In this document: positions 26,635 to 34,943 of the stretch, piece by piece
Layout: every line of letters begins with the position of its first letter
How positions within the stretch are numbered: position 1 is the first letter of the stretch
Origin: CAVTWS01 sp963732655
GTDB taxonomy: Bacteria > Actinomycetota > Acidimicrobiia > Acidimicrobiales > SHLQ01
DNA length: 64,000 nucleotides
Assembly (NCBI GenBank): GCA_963732655.1
Contig: CAVTAI010000017.1
Coordinates: 1,364,001-1,428,000 of the forward strand
Reading direction: 5' to 3'
Position numbers and translations under genes: made by a program
The notes under the pieces: generated by a model
What the model saw: only the letters and a program-made list of their open reading frames with translations
Told to the model about the DNA's origin: nothing
The model's database searches: none

Positions 26635-28077
26635 TCAATCATAACTGGCCATCAACTCGTCAAGCGGCGCAGTCCAGTCCGCCCACGGAGCGGTCAGATA
26701 GCTGTAACTGTTCATGACGAACCCAGGGCCGGCGTAGAATTTCTCGTACTGCATGTGCCGTCCAGCAAAGTCTGAGCCGAGCAAGTCCCACGCCAGCTTG
26801 GTGAGCTTCATGCGTTCTTTCGCCGACTGTCCCGGCACCGACCAGTATGTCTCGAAGATATCGCGCATCGCCGGGTCTTTGAAGACCGAGGCATCGGCCG
26901 GCATTTGGAACACGCCAGCGCCCATGAGCTCGCGCACCATGTCGCAGATCTCCCCGTGATTGTTGGTGCACCAATGCAGCGCGCCGTAGACGTAGCGGCG
27001 GTTTACGGTGAGATAACCAGGCACTTGCACTTCGCCGCAGTGGATCTGGCCCATGATCAAGCCTTCAAGGGTGGCCTGCATGGCTGCTAGGCGGCCAAGC
27101 GTGAACTGCACCGCTGGGATGTGGCCAACTTTGTTCATCTCGGTAAGCTTTTTCGCCATTCCGACGATCAGCTTGAGCTTCTCCAGGAACCGCACATTGG
27201 CTTGATGATTTGCCATGGCATGGCCGGGTGTTCGCATGTAAATCGCACGCGTCATTTCGACGTTGTCATGACAGAATACCCGCTCCCAAGGTACCTTAAC
27301 GTTCTCGAACAGCACGGCACTATCGGTCTCGTCGAAGCGAGCGGCGAGCGGATTGTCGAACTCGCTCACCGCGTAGCGTTCATACGGCTTGCGCGACCAA
27401 ATACTCACTCCGGGCGCATTGAGTGGAACGGCGCAGGTGATCGATTCCTTCTCTTGGCCGGCCGCGACCGGTTGCAAGTTGCCGCACCAGGTCTCATGGC
27501 AGAACACTGACGCGGTACCGAGCATCTTAAGACCGTTGATGGTAACACCGTTGTCATCTTCGTCGACCACCCGCAGCGTCGGAGACACGCGCGGGCCCTC
27601 AGCAGGACTCGCGGGGCGCCAGCCTTGCGGATTGGTTACCGTGTGCGACACAAAAATATCGCTCGCGCGCATGTGGCGATAGTAATTTCGGATGTTGTCG
27701 CCAAAGCCATGCCGGATGCTGTCAAACATGGCCGGATTCATCACCAGGCCGCTCACATAGCTCGGGAAGTTATCGGGCGACCGGCCAATGAGACCATGTG
27801 TCCATGAGGCGATCCGCCGATGGGTTTCAAACCGGCGGCGCAAGTCTTCGCTCGTTTTCGGCAGCAGGAAGTAGGTCGAGAAGGATTCTCCGTCCTCCTC
27901 AAAGGTCATCACGTCGCGGTTCTCGACCTCGCGTTTGCGATCGTAGATCATGGCGAGTGATTGGGCTGCGTTGCGGAACGCCGGATGCGTCGTCACGTCG
28001 TCGACCCGCTCGCTGCCGATGTAGACACGGCGTCCATCGCGGATGCTGTCGAGATAGTCCTTGCCGGTCATCAGCAT
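26635..28077 (-). CDS. HpaB-type 4-hydroxyphenylacetate 3-monooxygenase family protein
   Basis: This roughly 480-residue protein is of the FADH2-dependent aromatic hydroxylase (HpaB/PvcC) family. It begins MLMTGKDYLDSIRDGRRVYI and has SHTVTNPQ, NGLKMLGTASVFCHE, FENVKVPWERVF and the C-terminal helical domain with WDLLGSDFAGRHMQYEKFY. Reduced flavin would come from a partner reductase not seen here. GAGGAAG 5 bases before the ATG at 28077 favours that start; an in-frame start at 28170 is possible. The neighbouring Bug receptors suggest an accessory aromatic or carboxylate catabolic block. Confidence 0.87.
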   Translation of the reverse strand: MLMTGKDYLDSIRDGRRVYIGSERVDDVTTHPAFRNAAQSLAMIYDRKREVENRDVMTFEEDGESFSTYFLLPKTSEDLRRRFETHRRIASWTHGLIGRSPDNFPSYVSGLVMNPAMFDSIRHGFGDNIRNYYRHMRASDIFVSHTVTNPQGWRPASPAEGPRVSPTLRVVDEDDNGVTINGLKMLGTASVFCHETWCGNLQPVAAGQEKESITCAVPLNAPGVSIWSRKPYERYAVSEFDNPLAARFDETDSAVLFENVKVPWERVFCHDNVEMTRAIYMRTPGHAMANHQANVRFLEKLKLIVGMAKKLTEMNKVGHIPAVQFTLGRLAAMQATLEGLIMGQIHCGEVQVPGYLTVNRRYVYGALHWCTNNHGEICDMVRELMGAGVFQMPADASVFKDPAMRDIFETYWSVPGQSAKERMKLTKLAWDLLGSDFAGRHMQYEKFYAGPGFVMNSYSYLTAPWADWTAPLDELMASYD

Positions 28078-28369
28078 TTTGTCTTCCTCGGTGCGGGGAC
28101 GCTCTGGAGATCCAAACAGCAACATTGCGATCTCATGGCTACGGCGTTCATAGCGGTCTCCCCCCATCATCGCATGCTGCGCAACGCGTTCTTGTGCGTT
28201 GAGCGTTTGCGCTTGATTTAACTATATCGCTAAACGTCCCGGAGTTTGTACTGCCGCTGCTGGCCCGTTTCGGACATGCCGAGCCTTACGCTATTTGGCG
28301 CTTTCGGAGGCAAAGCGGAGATGGCCAGCGCTCGCGAACAATCGCGATTGAGCAGCAACGCTCAAGTTG

Positions 28370-28534
28370 AGTGGTCCGATTCTAACATTCGCATCCCATT
28401 TCCGCGGACGGTTTTGCGAATGTTAGAATCAAAGGACCACTAGCAAGTATAGGCTGCTAGTGGAGTTTGGATTTGACATTCGCATCGCGTGCTTGCTGCC
28501 AGGTGGGTAGCGAATGTCAAATCCACTCCACTAG
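28370..28534. repeat. Composite double-palindrome element (stem types B and C)
   Basis: Palindrome B (28370-28443) opens AGTGGTCC and closes GGACCACTAG with arms GATTCTAACATTCGCA/TGCGAATGTTAGAATC. The hinge AGCAAGTATAGGCTG follows. Palindrome C (28457-28534) opens CTAGTGGAGT and closes ACTCCACTAG with arms GGATTTGACATTCGC/GCGAATGTCAAATCC. The architecture equals the D-A composite at 5641 but the stems differ. It lies directly behind the patatin gene. Confidence 0.8.
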
Positions 28535-28535
28535 A

Positions 28536-29936
28536 TCAGAGGCCGCGCAGGAAGCCTCGATAAATCGGATTTTTGCGAACCGCCTCCCCGCCCGCGTCAA
28601 TCAGGAGATCGACCGACTCGGGTGGCAGTTGGAACCGCGTTGGGATGGCATTGAGTGCATTGGCCTGGGCGCGATCGAACTGGTCGAAGCCGACCCGCTC
28701 GACGAAAACGCTCAGGTCGTTGCAGCGCCAATCGGCCGGAACCTGCAAACGCTGCCGCTCGGCGGCCGACAGTCCGCAGCGCCAGCGGCGGACCCTGCCA
28801 ACCCAATCGTTCATCAATGACACGAACGCGGTGTAGCTAGCGCGCGTGCTCGCTTCGGTGGCCGTGTCGGCCGTCGCCATCACGAGCTCGACGCCGGTCG
28901 GGCCGGGGAGTTGCTGCGACCAGTTGCCCGACGGCCCGCGCCCGGAATCCACGACCAGAAAGAAGATCCGCCGGATGCGCGCCGCCTGCTGCGCCGACAG
29001 CGGCTCGTACGGCCGATTTGCCGACAAGAGTGCAATACTGAAGCCCGATAGCCCGAAATTGTCGACCAGGCCACCATCGAGCAATTTCACGTAGCGAACC
29101 CCGCCGGTGTGGTAGCTTTCGATCGCCTGGGCGAAGTCACGCAGCAGCGGCTGCGCATTGCGGTCGGCCCGGGCACGCGCGATCCAGTCCGGCAGCTTGG
29201 TCTGACAGCGTCCTGGAAAGGTTTCGAGCACGATCGGCGCGAACACCACCGGCACCGCGGCCGAGGCCGCGACCGCTTCCGAGATCGGGTAGCTCATCAG
29301 ATCGCTGCACATCGCATCGAATGCGACGCTGCCAAACACGAACGGCGTGCGGTTGTAGATGTCGGACGCGTTGATCCAGATGCGCGGACGCTGGCTGGTG
29401 CGGAAGTCGCGAAAGGTCGCTCCGCCGAACAAGTTGTCGTCGAGCCAGCGCGGCAGGTGCGTCGCATCGTTGAGGCCACCGCCAATCGCCCGACCGAGGT
29501 TAACCAGCGACACCCTGGTGTTGAGCGATTCCTCGGCGTTGCGCAGCAGGAAGCGCTCGCGGAAGTCGGACAGCGTCTCGCGCTTCTTGAGGCCGTAATA
29601 AGCCGCAAGCACCGACCCGCCAGAAACGCCGGACACAAAATCCACGCGTTCGAGCAGCGACACGGTCTTGCCGCGGTCGCGGATGCGCGTGCGCTCAAGC
29701 TCCTTCAGGACGCCAAAGGAGAAGGCCGCCGCGCGCGTGCCTCCGCCGGAGAAGGCGAGGCTGACCATGATGTCGTCGGACGTGATGGGTACTTCGCTAC
29801 CGAGCGGGGCGGCCTGCACCGGTCCTGACAGCGGTTGATTATTGGGCAGGTTATAGACACTCGTGCAGCTCCCGAGCGCGACAGTCACGATCGCTGCAAA
29901 CAGCCTCAACCCGACCACTGCTACAAACCCCCACAA
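28536..29936 (-). CDS. Patatin-like phospholipase, probable lipoprotein
   Basis: This 466-residue protein has an N-terminal membrane-type signal with a lipobox-like LGSC at about residues 21-24, so it is probably lipid-anchored. The patatin domain shows the oxyanion loop SGGGTRAAAFSFGVL, the nucleophile motif GVSGGS with Ser, and the catalytic Asp in LLDGGLVDNFG. It should hydrolyse acyl esters of lipids in the periplasm. The frame is intact. The stop codon lies one base beyond a palindromic element. Confidence 0.9.
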   Translation of the reverse strand: MWGFVAVVGLRLFAAIVTVALGSCTSVYNLPNNQPLSGPVQAAPLGSEVPITSDDIMVSLAFSGGGTRAAAFSFGVLKELERTRIRDRGKTVSLLERVDFVSGVSGGSVLAAYYGLKKRETLSDFRERFLLRNAEESLNTRVSLVNLGRAIGGGLNDATHLPRWLDDNLFGGATFRDFRTSQRPRIWINASDIYNRTPFVFGSVAFDAMCSDLMSYPISEAVAASAAVPVVFAPIVLETFPGRCQTKLPDWIARARADRNAQPLLRDFAQAIESYHTGGVRYVKLLDGGLVDNFGLSGFSIALLSANRPYEPLSAQQAARIRRIFFLVVDSGRGPSGNWSQQLPGPTGVELVMATADTATEASTRASYTAFVSLMNDWVGRVRRWRCGLSAAERQRLQVPADWRCNDLSVFVERVGFDQFDRAQANALNAIPTRFQLPPESVDLLIDAGGEAVRKNPIYRGFLRGL

Positions 29937-29990
29937 ACCACACTTATCGGCAGTATATTGTCAACAAGTCAACCAATCTTCCGGGCAAAC

Positions 29991-30294
29991 TTATGATTGG
30001 CGGGCCCCGGCCAGAAAATCGCGAGCAATCGCAAGCCATTCGGCCTTAAGGGACCCGGTCGTTACCGGCGTTCCGGCCCGCCGGTACCAATAGCGGGCGT
30101 TCTCCTCGTCCTTCTCCAGCCGATGCAGTGGCCCTGTCACCAAGCGTGCGGAATCCTTGCCGCCTTCGTCCATGACTGGCGCGTGCGCGGTCTCCCATCT
30201 GTCCTTGCCGGCCCACCATAATGCAGTGAGCGCCGGGGAAGCCCCGGCGGCGGCGTCCGCTGCGACAGGCTGCGCTTGAACTCGGCGGGGTCAT
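29991..30294 (-). CDS. Conserved hypothetical protein, frameshifted
   Basis: Pieces in different frames assemble to a roughly 100-residue protein: PAEFKRSLSQRTPPPG, then ALTALWWAGKDRWETAHA and MDEGGKDSARLV, then ARYWYRRAG and LKAEWLAIARDFL. From memory this matches a short conserved protein of rhizobia with unknown function. The likely start is the ATG at 30294. Two indels, near 30240 and 30288, are needed, and unlike most frameshifts here they look like missing bases. Confidence 0.6.
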
Positions 30295-30323
30295 CGCATG
30301 GCCCCTTGCCCTTGCAGTGAGCC

Positions 30324-31799
30324 TCACCACCACCGCTCGGGGGCAAACTGCCCCGCCGCCTGCTCGATCGCGGCCCCGAGCGTGAACAGCGTCTCCTCGT
30401 CGAACGGCCGGCCGATCAATTGCAGGCCAAGCGGAAGACGGTCCGACGACAATCCGGCCGGCACCGAAATGCCCGGAAGCCCGGCCATGTTCACCGTCAC
30501 GGTGAACACGTCATTGAGATACATTTCGATCGGATCGGCCTGGCCCTTCTCACCGATCCCGAACGCGTCCGACGGTGCCGATGGCGTCAGAATCGCGTCG
30601 ACACCCTTGGCAAAGCAATCCTCGAAATCGCGCTTGATCAGGGTTCGCACCTTCTGCGCCTGCAAGTAGTACGCATCGTAGTAGCCGGCGGACAGCACAT
30701 AGGTTCCGATCATGATGCGGCGGCGCACTTCGCGGCCGAAGCCTTCGGCACGGGTTTTCTCGTACATGCCGATCACGTCGCGCTCGGGCTTGCGCAGGCC
30801 ATAGCGCACGCCGTCATAGCGGGCGAGGTTCGACGACGCTTCCGCGGGCGCCACGATGTAGTAGGCCGGCAACGCATACTTGGTGTGCGGCAGCGATACG
30901 TCGACAATGGTCGCGCCGGCGTCTTTGAGCCAGGCAATGCCTTGCTGCCAGATCGCGTCGATCTCCCGCGCCATCCCATCGATCCGGTATTCTTTCGGAA
31001 TGCCGATGGTCATGCCCTTGACCGGCTTGCCGAGCGCCGCCTCGTAATCGGGCACCGCGCGATCGGCGGAGGTGGAATCCTTCGGGTCGTGCCCGGCCAT
31101 GGACCGCAGCAGGATCGCCGTGTCGCGCACGGTGCGCGCGATCGGGCCCGCCTGATCGAGCGACGAGGCAAACGCGACGATGCCCCAGCGCGAGCAGCGC
31201 CCATAGGTCGGCTTGATTCCGACCGTGCCGGTGAACGCCGCCGGCTGACGGATCGAGCCACCGGTGTCGGTCGCCGTTGCACCAAGGCAGAGCCGCGCGG
31301 CCACCGCCGACGCCGAACCGCCGGACGATCCGCCGGGCACCAGCGCCGTGTTCGATCCGGCGCGCCGCCACGGGTTGATCACCGGCCCGAAGCACGAGGT
31401 CTCATTCGACGAACCCATCGCGAATTCGTCATTGTTGAGCTTGCCGAGCATCACCGCGCCGTCGCGCCAGAGCTGGGCCGTGACGGTCGACTCGTAGGTC
31501 GGCACGAAATTGTCGAGGATGCGCGAGCAGGCTGTCGTGCGCACGTCCTTGGTCGCGAACAGATCCTTGATACCGAGCGGAATGCCTTCGAGCGGGCGCG
31601 CGTCGCCGGCCTTGATGCGGGCGTCGGCGTCCTTCGCCATGGCGCGCGCGAGGTCGGGCGTTTCGAGCACATAGGCGTTCAGCGCCCGCGCCTGTTCGAG
31701 CGCCGCGATATGCGCGTCGGCAAGCTCTGCGGCGGAGAACGCACGCTTGCGTAGTCCGTCGCGCGCCGCCGCGAGCGTGAGTGTCGTCAGGTCCGTCAT
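30324..31799 (-). CDS. gatA: Asp-tRNA(Asn)/Glu-tRNA(Gln) amidotransferase subunit A
   Basis: This 491-residue amidase-signature subunit releases ammonia from glutamine for tRNA amidation. The catalytic Lys is in PLGIKDLF, the cis-Ser in PGGSSGGSAS and the nucleophile Ser in DTGGSIRQPA. The ATG at 31799 overlaps the end of a 61-codon gene by four bases, indicating translational coupling. The frame is intact and the length is normal. Confidence 0.97.
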   Translation of the reverse strand: MTDLTTLTLAAARDGLRKRAFSAAELADAHIAALEQARALNAYVLETPDLARAMAKDADARIKAGDARPLEGIPLGIKDLFATKDVRTTACSRILDNFVPTYESTVTAQLWRDGAVMLGKLNNDEFAMGSSNETSCFGPVINPWRRAGSNTALVPGGSSGGSASAVAARLCLGATATDTGGSIRQPAAFTGTVGIKPTYGRCSRWGIVAFASSLDQAGPIARTVRDTAILLRSMAGHDPKDSTSADRAVPDYEAALGKPVKGMTIGIPKEYRIDGMAREIDAIWQQGIAWLKDAGATIVDVSLPHTKYALPAYYIVAPAEASSNLARYDGVRYGLRKPERDVIGMYEKTRAEGFGREVRRRIMIGTYVLSAGYYDAYYLQAQKVRTLIKRDFEDCFAKGVDAILTPSAPSDAFGIGEKGQADPIEMYLNDVFTVTVNMAGLPGISVPAGLSSDRLPLGLQLIGRPFDEETLFTLGAAIEQAAGQFAPERWW

Positions 31800-31981
31800 G
31801 CCTGGTCCGGGGCGTCGCAAGCAAAGGGGTTTGCGGCCTCGGCCGCGCGCTTGGGCGGAACCGGAAGGCCGGCCGCCTCGAAATCCTCCGGCTCGAACCC
31901 CGGCGGAATCTCGCCGCGCTCGACCGCCACCTCGAGCTGGTAGCGCCGCCAGAGCGCCTCTTCCTCGCAGGCCCAGCACAT
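31796..31981 (-). CDS. 61-residue conserved protein between gatC and gatA
   Basis: This short acidic protein begins MCWACEEEALWRRYQLE, with a CxxC pair, and has GEIPPGFEPEDFEAAGLPVP in the middle. It starts 5 bases after gatC and overlaps gatA by ATGA, so it is translated with the amidotransferase. I do not know a function; a structural or metal-binding role linked to GatCAB is only suggested by position. Confidence 0.7.
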   Translation of the reverse strand: MCWACEEEALWRRYQLEVAVERGEIPPGFEPEDFEAAGLPVPPKRAAEAANPFACDAPDQA

Positions 31982-31986
31982 GCGCC

Positions 31987-32274
31987 CTACTCCACAACCT
32001 TGGGGACGATGAAGTAGCTGCCTTCATGTGCCGGCGCGTTGCGCAGTACATCGCCGGCAATGCCGCCGTCGGTGACCTTGTCCTCGCGCTTCTTCATCGC
32101 CATCGGCGTCACCGAGGTCATCGGCTCCACGCCCTCGCAATTCACCTCGGACAACTGTTCCACGAAAGCGAGGATGGCGTTGAGCTCGCCCTGGAGATGC
32201 GCGACCTCCTCGTCGGCAACGGCGATGCGCGCGAGATGCGCGATACGGCGGACGGTTGCGGCGTCTACGGACAT
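31987..32274 (-). CDS. gatC: Asp-tRNA(Asn)/Glu-tRNA(Gln) amidotransferase subunit C
   Basis: This 95-residue subunit stabilises the GatA-GatB complex. It begins MSVDAATVRRIAHLARIAV and has LNAILAFVEQLSEV, then EPMTSVTPM, and ends in the extended EGSYFIVPKVVE, all typical. The ATG at 32274 gives the family length; the upstream in-frame extension to 32376 is not conserved. It is the first gene of gatC-61aa-gatA. Confidence 0.95.
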   Translation of the reverse strand: MSVDAATVRRIAHLARIAVADEEVAHLQGELNAILAFVEQLSEVNCEGVEPMTSVTPMAMKKREDKVTDGGIAGDVLRNAPAHEGSYFIVPKVVE

Positions 32275-32389
32275 GGCCTTTCCTCGATTGCCGCTGCGGC
32301 TATAGCAGAGCGCCGGTGCGCGGAGCAATCGACGCCCAAGCGCCAGCAGCCCCGTGATGCCGCCAGCCCGTGACAATCGGCCGGCAGGG

Positions 32390-32821
32390 TCAAATCAGGC
32401 CGAGATCCCGCAGCTCGCGCCGCATCTCTTCGGGCATGGCGCGCAGCCCCGGCGCAATCCGCGTCAGGTCGCGCGGCGCGTCCTTGATCTCGAGATAGCG
32501 CCAGCCCTGGAAGGCGCGCCGCGGACGCGGCTCGACGGGGATGACTTTGGGCTCCAGCACGATCCGGCAGCGCCCGACGCCTTGCTTGTCGACAAACGGA
32601 CGCACGGCCAGGACCCGTTGCCGGCACATCACCTGCCCTCGGATCACCCAGTAGAGCGAACCGCCGTCGGTGATCTCGTCGGCGCGCTTGGGCACCATGC
32701 GGGTGGTGTGAATGTGCTCGGTTTTTTTGCCGCGCGTCCGGCGTCGCTTTTCCTTGATCCAGTCCTCGAGGTCCTGGATGGAGTCGCAACCGACGCACAG
32801 CTTGATGAGATGCAGTGTCAC
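32390..32821 (-). CDS. DUF1489 family protein
   Basis: The protein of about 143 residues reads LHLIKLCVGCDSIQDLEDWI at the N-terminus, then HTTRMVPKRADEITDGGSLYW and PRRAFQGWRYLE. These are landmarks of DUF1489, which is largely alphaproteobacterial and of unknown function. The GTG at 32821 puts the start directly before the conserved LHLIK. A longer form from 32869 is possible. Confidence 0.85.
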   Translation of the reverse strand: MTLHLIKLCVGCDSIQDLEDWIKEKRRRTRGKKTEHIHTTRMVPKRADEITDGGSLYWVIRGQVMCRQRVLAVRPFVDKQGVGRCRIVLEPKVIPVEPRPRRAFQGWRYLEIKDAPRDLTRIAPGLRAMPEEMRRELRDLGLI

Positions 32822-32955
32822 GTTCGCTTGGCTTTGATTGGAGAGAACTCGCCAGCTTCCGACCGCCATGGACGCCGCCGTTGCCAGCGCGACATGTTAG
32901 CGCCACCGGCCGCCACCGTCACTTAAACGGGCGGTTATCCTCAGGGAATGCAGGG

Positions 32956-33972
32956 CTATTGTGGCGACGGTTGTTTACTGCGCGCGGCGGCATTGAGGTC
33001 AATCGGCGCCGGCTGCTTCGGCGACGGCGCTGCCTGCGGTCGTCGCTGTGGCATGCGCGCCGCGCCCGGAGCGGAACCGGTGCTCTCGGGCTCCCCGGCT
33101 GGCTCCGAAGTCATGATGTTGACCGGTGGAATTGAATCTGCCGACGGGAAGAACACGCCCGGCCCCGGCGGCCGCGGAGAGGCGAAGGCAGCAGTCCCTC
33201 CGGGCACCGGCTGCGTCGTGCCGGCAAGGCCGGGTGCCGCCTGCGGCGCGGCATTGGCGGTCGGACTTGGCGCTGTCGCCGGCCAAGCTGCCGAATATCG
33301 TGCGATGCTGGCATCATAGGTCCGCTGCGAGAGATTGGCGCTCACGCGCTGCGGGTCACGCATCAGCGCGAAGGCCGGACATCGATCGGCGGTGCAGCCA
33401 TAGCGCGTCGCGAGGACATGCGCGACCAGACCATACCGATCGGTCTCGACCGCACGACGCAGGTTCACCAGCATGGGCGGCAGCGGTGCGGCGCCGTTCG
33501 CAAAGGCACCGCCGCCAATGACGCCACTTCCCCCCACGCGATGAACTTCGGCGAGCAACCGGATCTGTCCCGCCACGTAAGACACCGCCGACGCCGCTGC
33601 CTCCGGCGTGGCGAACAGCGTTCGTTCGCACGCGCTTTCGACCGTTTCACCAGCCATCGCGTCGAGACAGGCAAGCGCCGAGCCTGGCATCATTGCCCGC
33701 GCTGACAGCGCATCGGCGCGCTGTTCCAGCATCCGTCGCTCGTCGGCGACATCCGGTCCACGTCGGCCATCGAGCAAGAACCAACTCAGCAGCACGCCTG
33801 TCATCACCAGCGCGATGCGTCCCAAGCCGCCGACCACGCCCGCGCGGCTGACTGCCACGACACAAAATACGACGAACAATGCGGCAAGCGCGCCGGTCGC
33901 CCACAACGGCAGCGTCAGCGTGCCGGTGAGCGGATCGAGACCAGGTATCCAGCGCCCGATGAATTCGGACAT
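32956..33972 (-). CDS. Conserved hypothetical membrane protein
   Basis: This protein of about 338 residues has two N-terminal membrane segments (LPLWATGALAALFVVFCVVA and the following GRIALVMTGVLLSWFLL). A helical region with paired Cys (ESACERTLF, TRYGCTADRCPAFALM) follows. The C-terminal third is Pro/Ala-rich and probably disordered. Similar proteins occur in Bradyrhizobium relatives without assigned role. The ATG at 33972 begins MSEFIGRWIPGLDP just before the first membrane helix. Confidence 0.75.
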   Translation of the reverse strand: MSEFIGRWIPGLDPLTGTLTLPLWATGALAALFVVFCVVAVSRAGVVGGLGRIALVMTGVLLSWFLLDGRRGPDVADERRMLEQRADALSARAMMPGSALACLDAMAGETVESACERTLFATPEAAASAVSYVAGQIRLLAEVHRVGGSGVIGGGAFANGAAPLPPMLVNLRRAVETDRYGLVAHVLATRYGCTADRCPAFALMRDPQRVSANLSQRTYDASIARYSAAWPATAPSPTANAAPQAAPGLAGTTQPVPGGTAAFASPRPPGPGVFFPSADSIPPVNIMTSEPAGEPESTGSAPGAARMPQRRPQAAPSPKQPAPIDLNAAARSKQPSPQ

Positions 33973-34142
33973 GGCAAAACCATCCGCGCGATCGACGAAC
34001 GAATAGAGACCCTTATGGATTGCGCCCGCACGTTGTTGCAACGCTGGAGGCGCAAAAACACCACGACTCAGACTGGCTGGTGCCGGCCGACCATCGCTTT
34101 TGCAACAGCACCATGGCTTTCATTCGACGGCTGGCGAGTTGC

Positions 34143-34391
34143 TCAGCGCGTGCGATCGAGCTGACTCTCTTTCGCGACCCGCTCAAACGCCTCATCGGTG
34201 CTTTTGATGCGGTACTGATGCTCGTCTCCATCCAACGGCAGAAGCTTCACGATCTGATAGGAGCCGTTGGAGTTCATGTGACCCAAGGGCTTCGCCGTGA
34301 AATAGACCGTTTGACCAAGCCGAAACTTGTGTGCGTTCAACGCTGTCTCCCCGAACTCTACGCGACGACCCCACCGTCCCTGAATTCGCAT
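34143..34391 (-). CDS. Conserved hypothetical small protein
   Basis: This 82-residue protein contains ALNAHKFRLGQTVYFTAKPLG and a conserved C-terminal YQIVKLLPLDGDEHQYRIKS followed by TDEAFERVAKESQL. It looks like a small SH3-like beta-barrel protein that is common in rhizobia. The function is unknown. The N-terminal 15 residues are less certain because no clear ribosome site precedes the ATG at 34391. Confidence 0.72.
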   Translation of the reverse strand: MRIQGRWGRRVEFGETALNAHKFRLGQTVYFTAKPLGHMNSNGSYQIVKLLPLDGDEHQYRIKSTDEAFERVAKESQLDRTR

Positions 34392-34632
34392 TCATGTTGT
34401 TGCACTATAGCAACAATTCGGCCCGGCCGGCAAAAAACTTACCCGCGCTTTCGCGGTCCGGTTGCAGTATGTCGGCATAATTACTACAGGTAATTTGAAT
34501 ATATAATTCAATGTCTTGGCAGGAGCCACGCAGCCGCCTTCTGAGCTGCCTTAACGATGGCGGAACTTTCATATTGGCGCCGCGTTCCTCTCCTACTCAA
34601 AGCGACGATGATTTAGAGAGGGGATCCGCACC

Positions 34633-34812
34633 ATGCGTCTGTTGTTCGGCATTATCGTTGGCGTCGCGCTGACCGTCGGCAGCGCCTATTTGGTGGATCA
34701 GGGCAGCAGCCGAGCCGATGCCCGCCCGATGGTGAATTGGGACGTCGTGGCAAAAAACGTCGATCAGATCACCACCATGGCGCGGGACGGCTGGCGACGG
34801 ATCGCTGGCTAG
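34633..34812 (+). CDS. 59-residue single-pass membrane/secreted peptide
   Basis: The product begins MRLLFGIIVGVALTVGSAYL, one hydrophobic N-terminal helix, followed by RPMVNWDVVAKNVDQITTMA and a WRRIAG end. A GAGAGGGG ribosome site precedes the ATG. Short proteins with the same RPMVNWDVV block are, from memory, conserved in Bradyrhizobiaceae. The TAG stop at 34810-34812 is formed together with the left end of a palindromic element. The function is unknown. Confidence 0.72.
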   Translation: MRLLFGIIVGVALTVGSAYLVDQGSSRADARPMVNWDVVAKNVDQITTMARDGWRRIAG

Positions 34813-34882
34813 CGGTCCTTAAATTCTCACATTCGCAAAGTCACCCGCGGAAACGGGATGCGAATGTTAGAATTGGACCGCT
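34811..34882. repeat. Single palindromic element (stem type B)
   Basis: It opens AGCGGTCC and closes GGACCGCT, with arms AATTCTCACATTCGCA and TGCGAATGTTAGAATT. This is the same stem family as 28370-28443 but without a second palindrome. It overlaps the stop codon of the preceding small gene. Confidence 0.75.
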
Positions 34883-34885
34883 CGT

Positions 34886-34919
34886 GAAAAAGCCCGGGGT
34901 TTCCCCCGGGCCGATTTTT
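34886..34919. terminator. Bidirectional terminator
   Basis: GCCCGGGG (34892-34899) pairs with CCCCGGGC (34904-34911). The stem is flanked by AAAAA on the left and TTTTT on the right, so it can terminate both the plus-strand small gene and the minus-strand ABC operon. Confidence 0.8.
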
Positions 34920-34943
34920 CATATTAGCGACTGCCTAGCAGTG

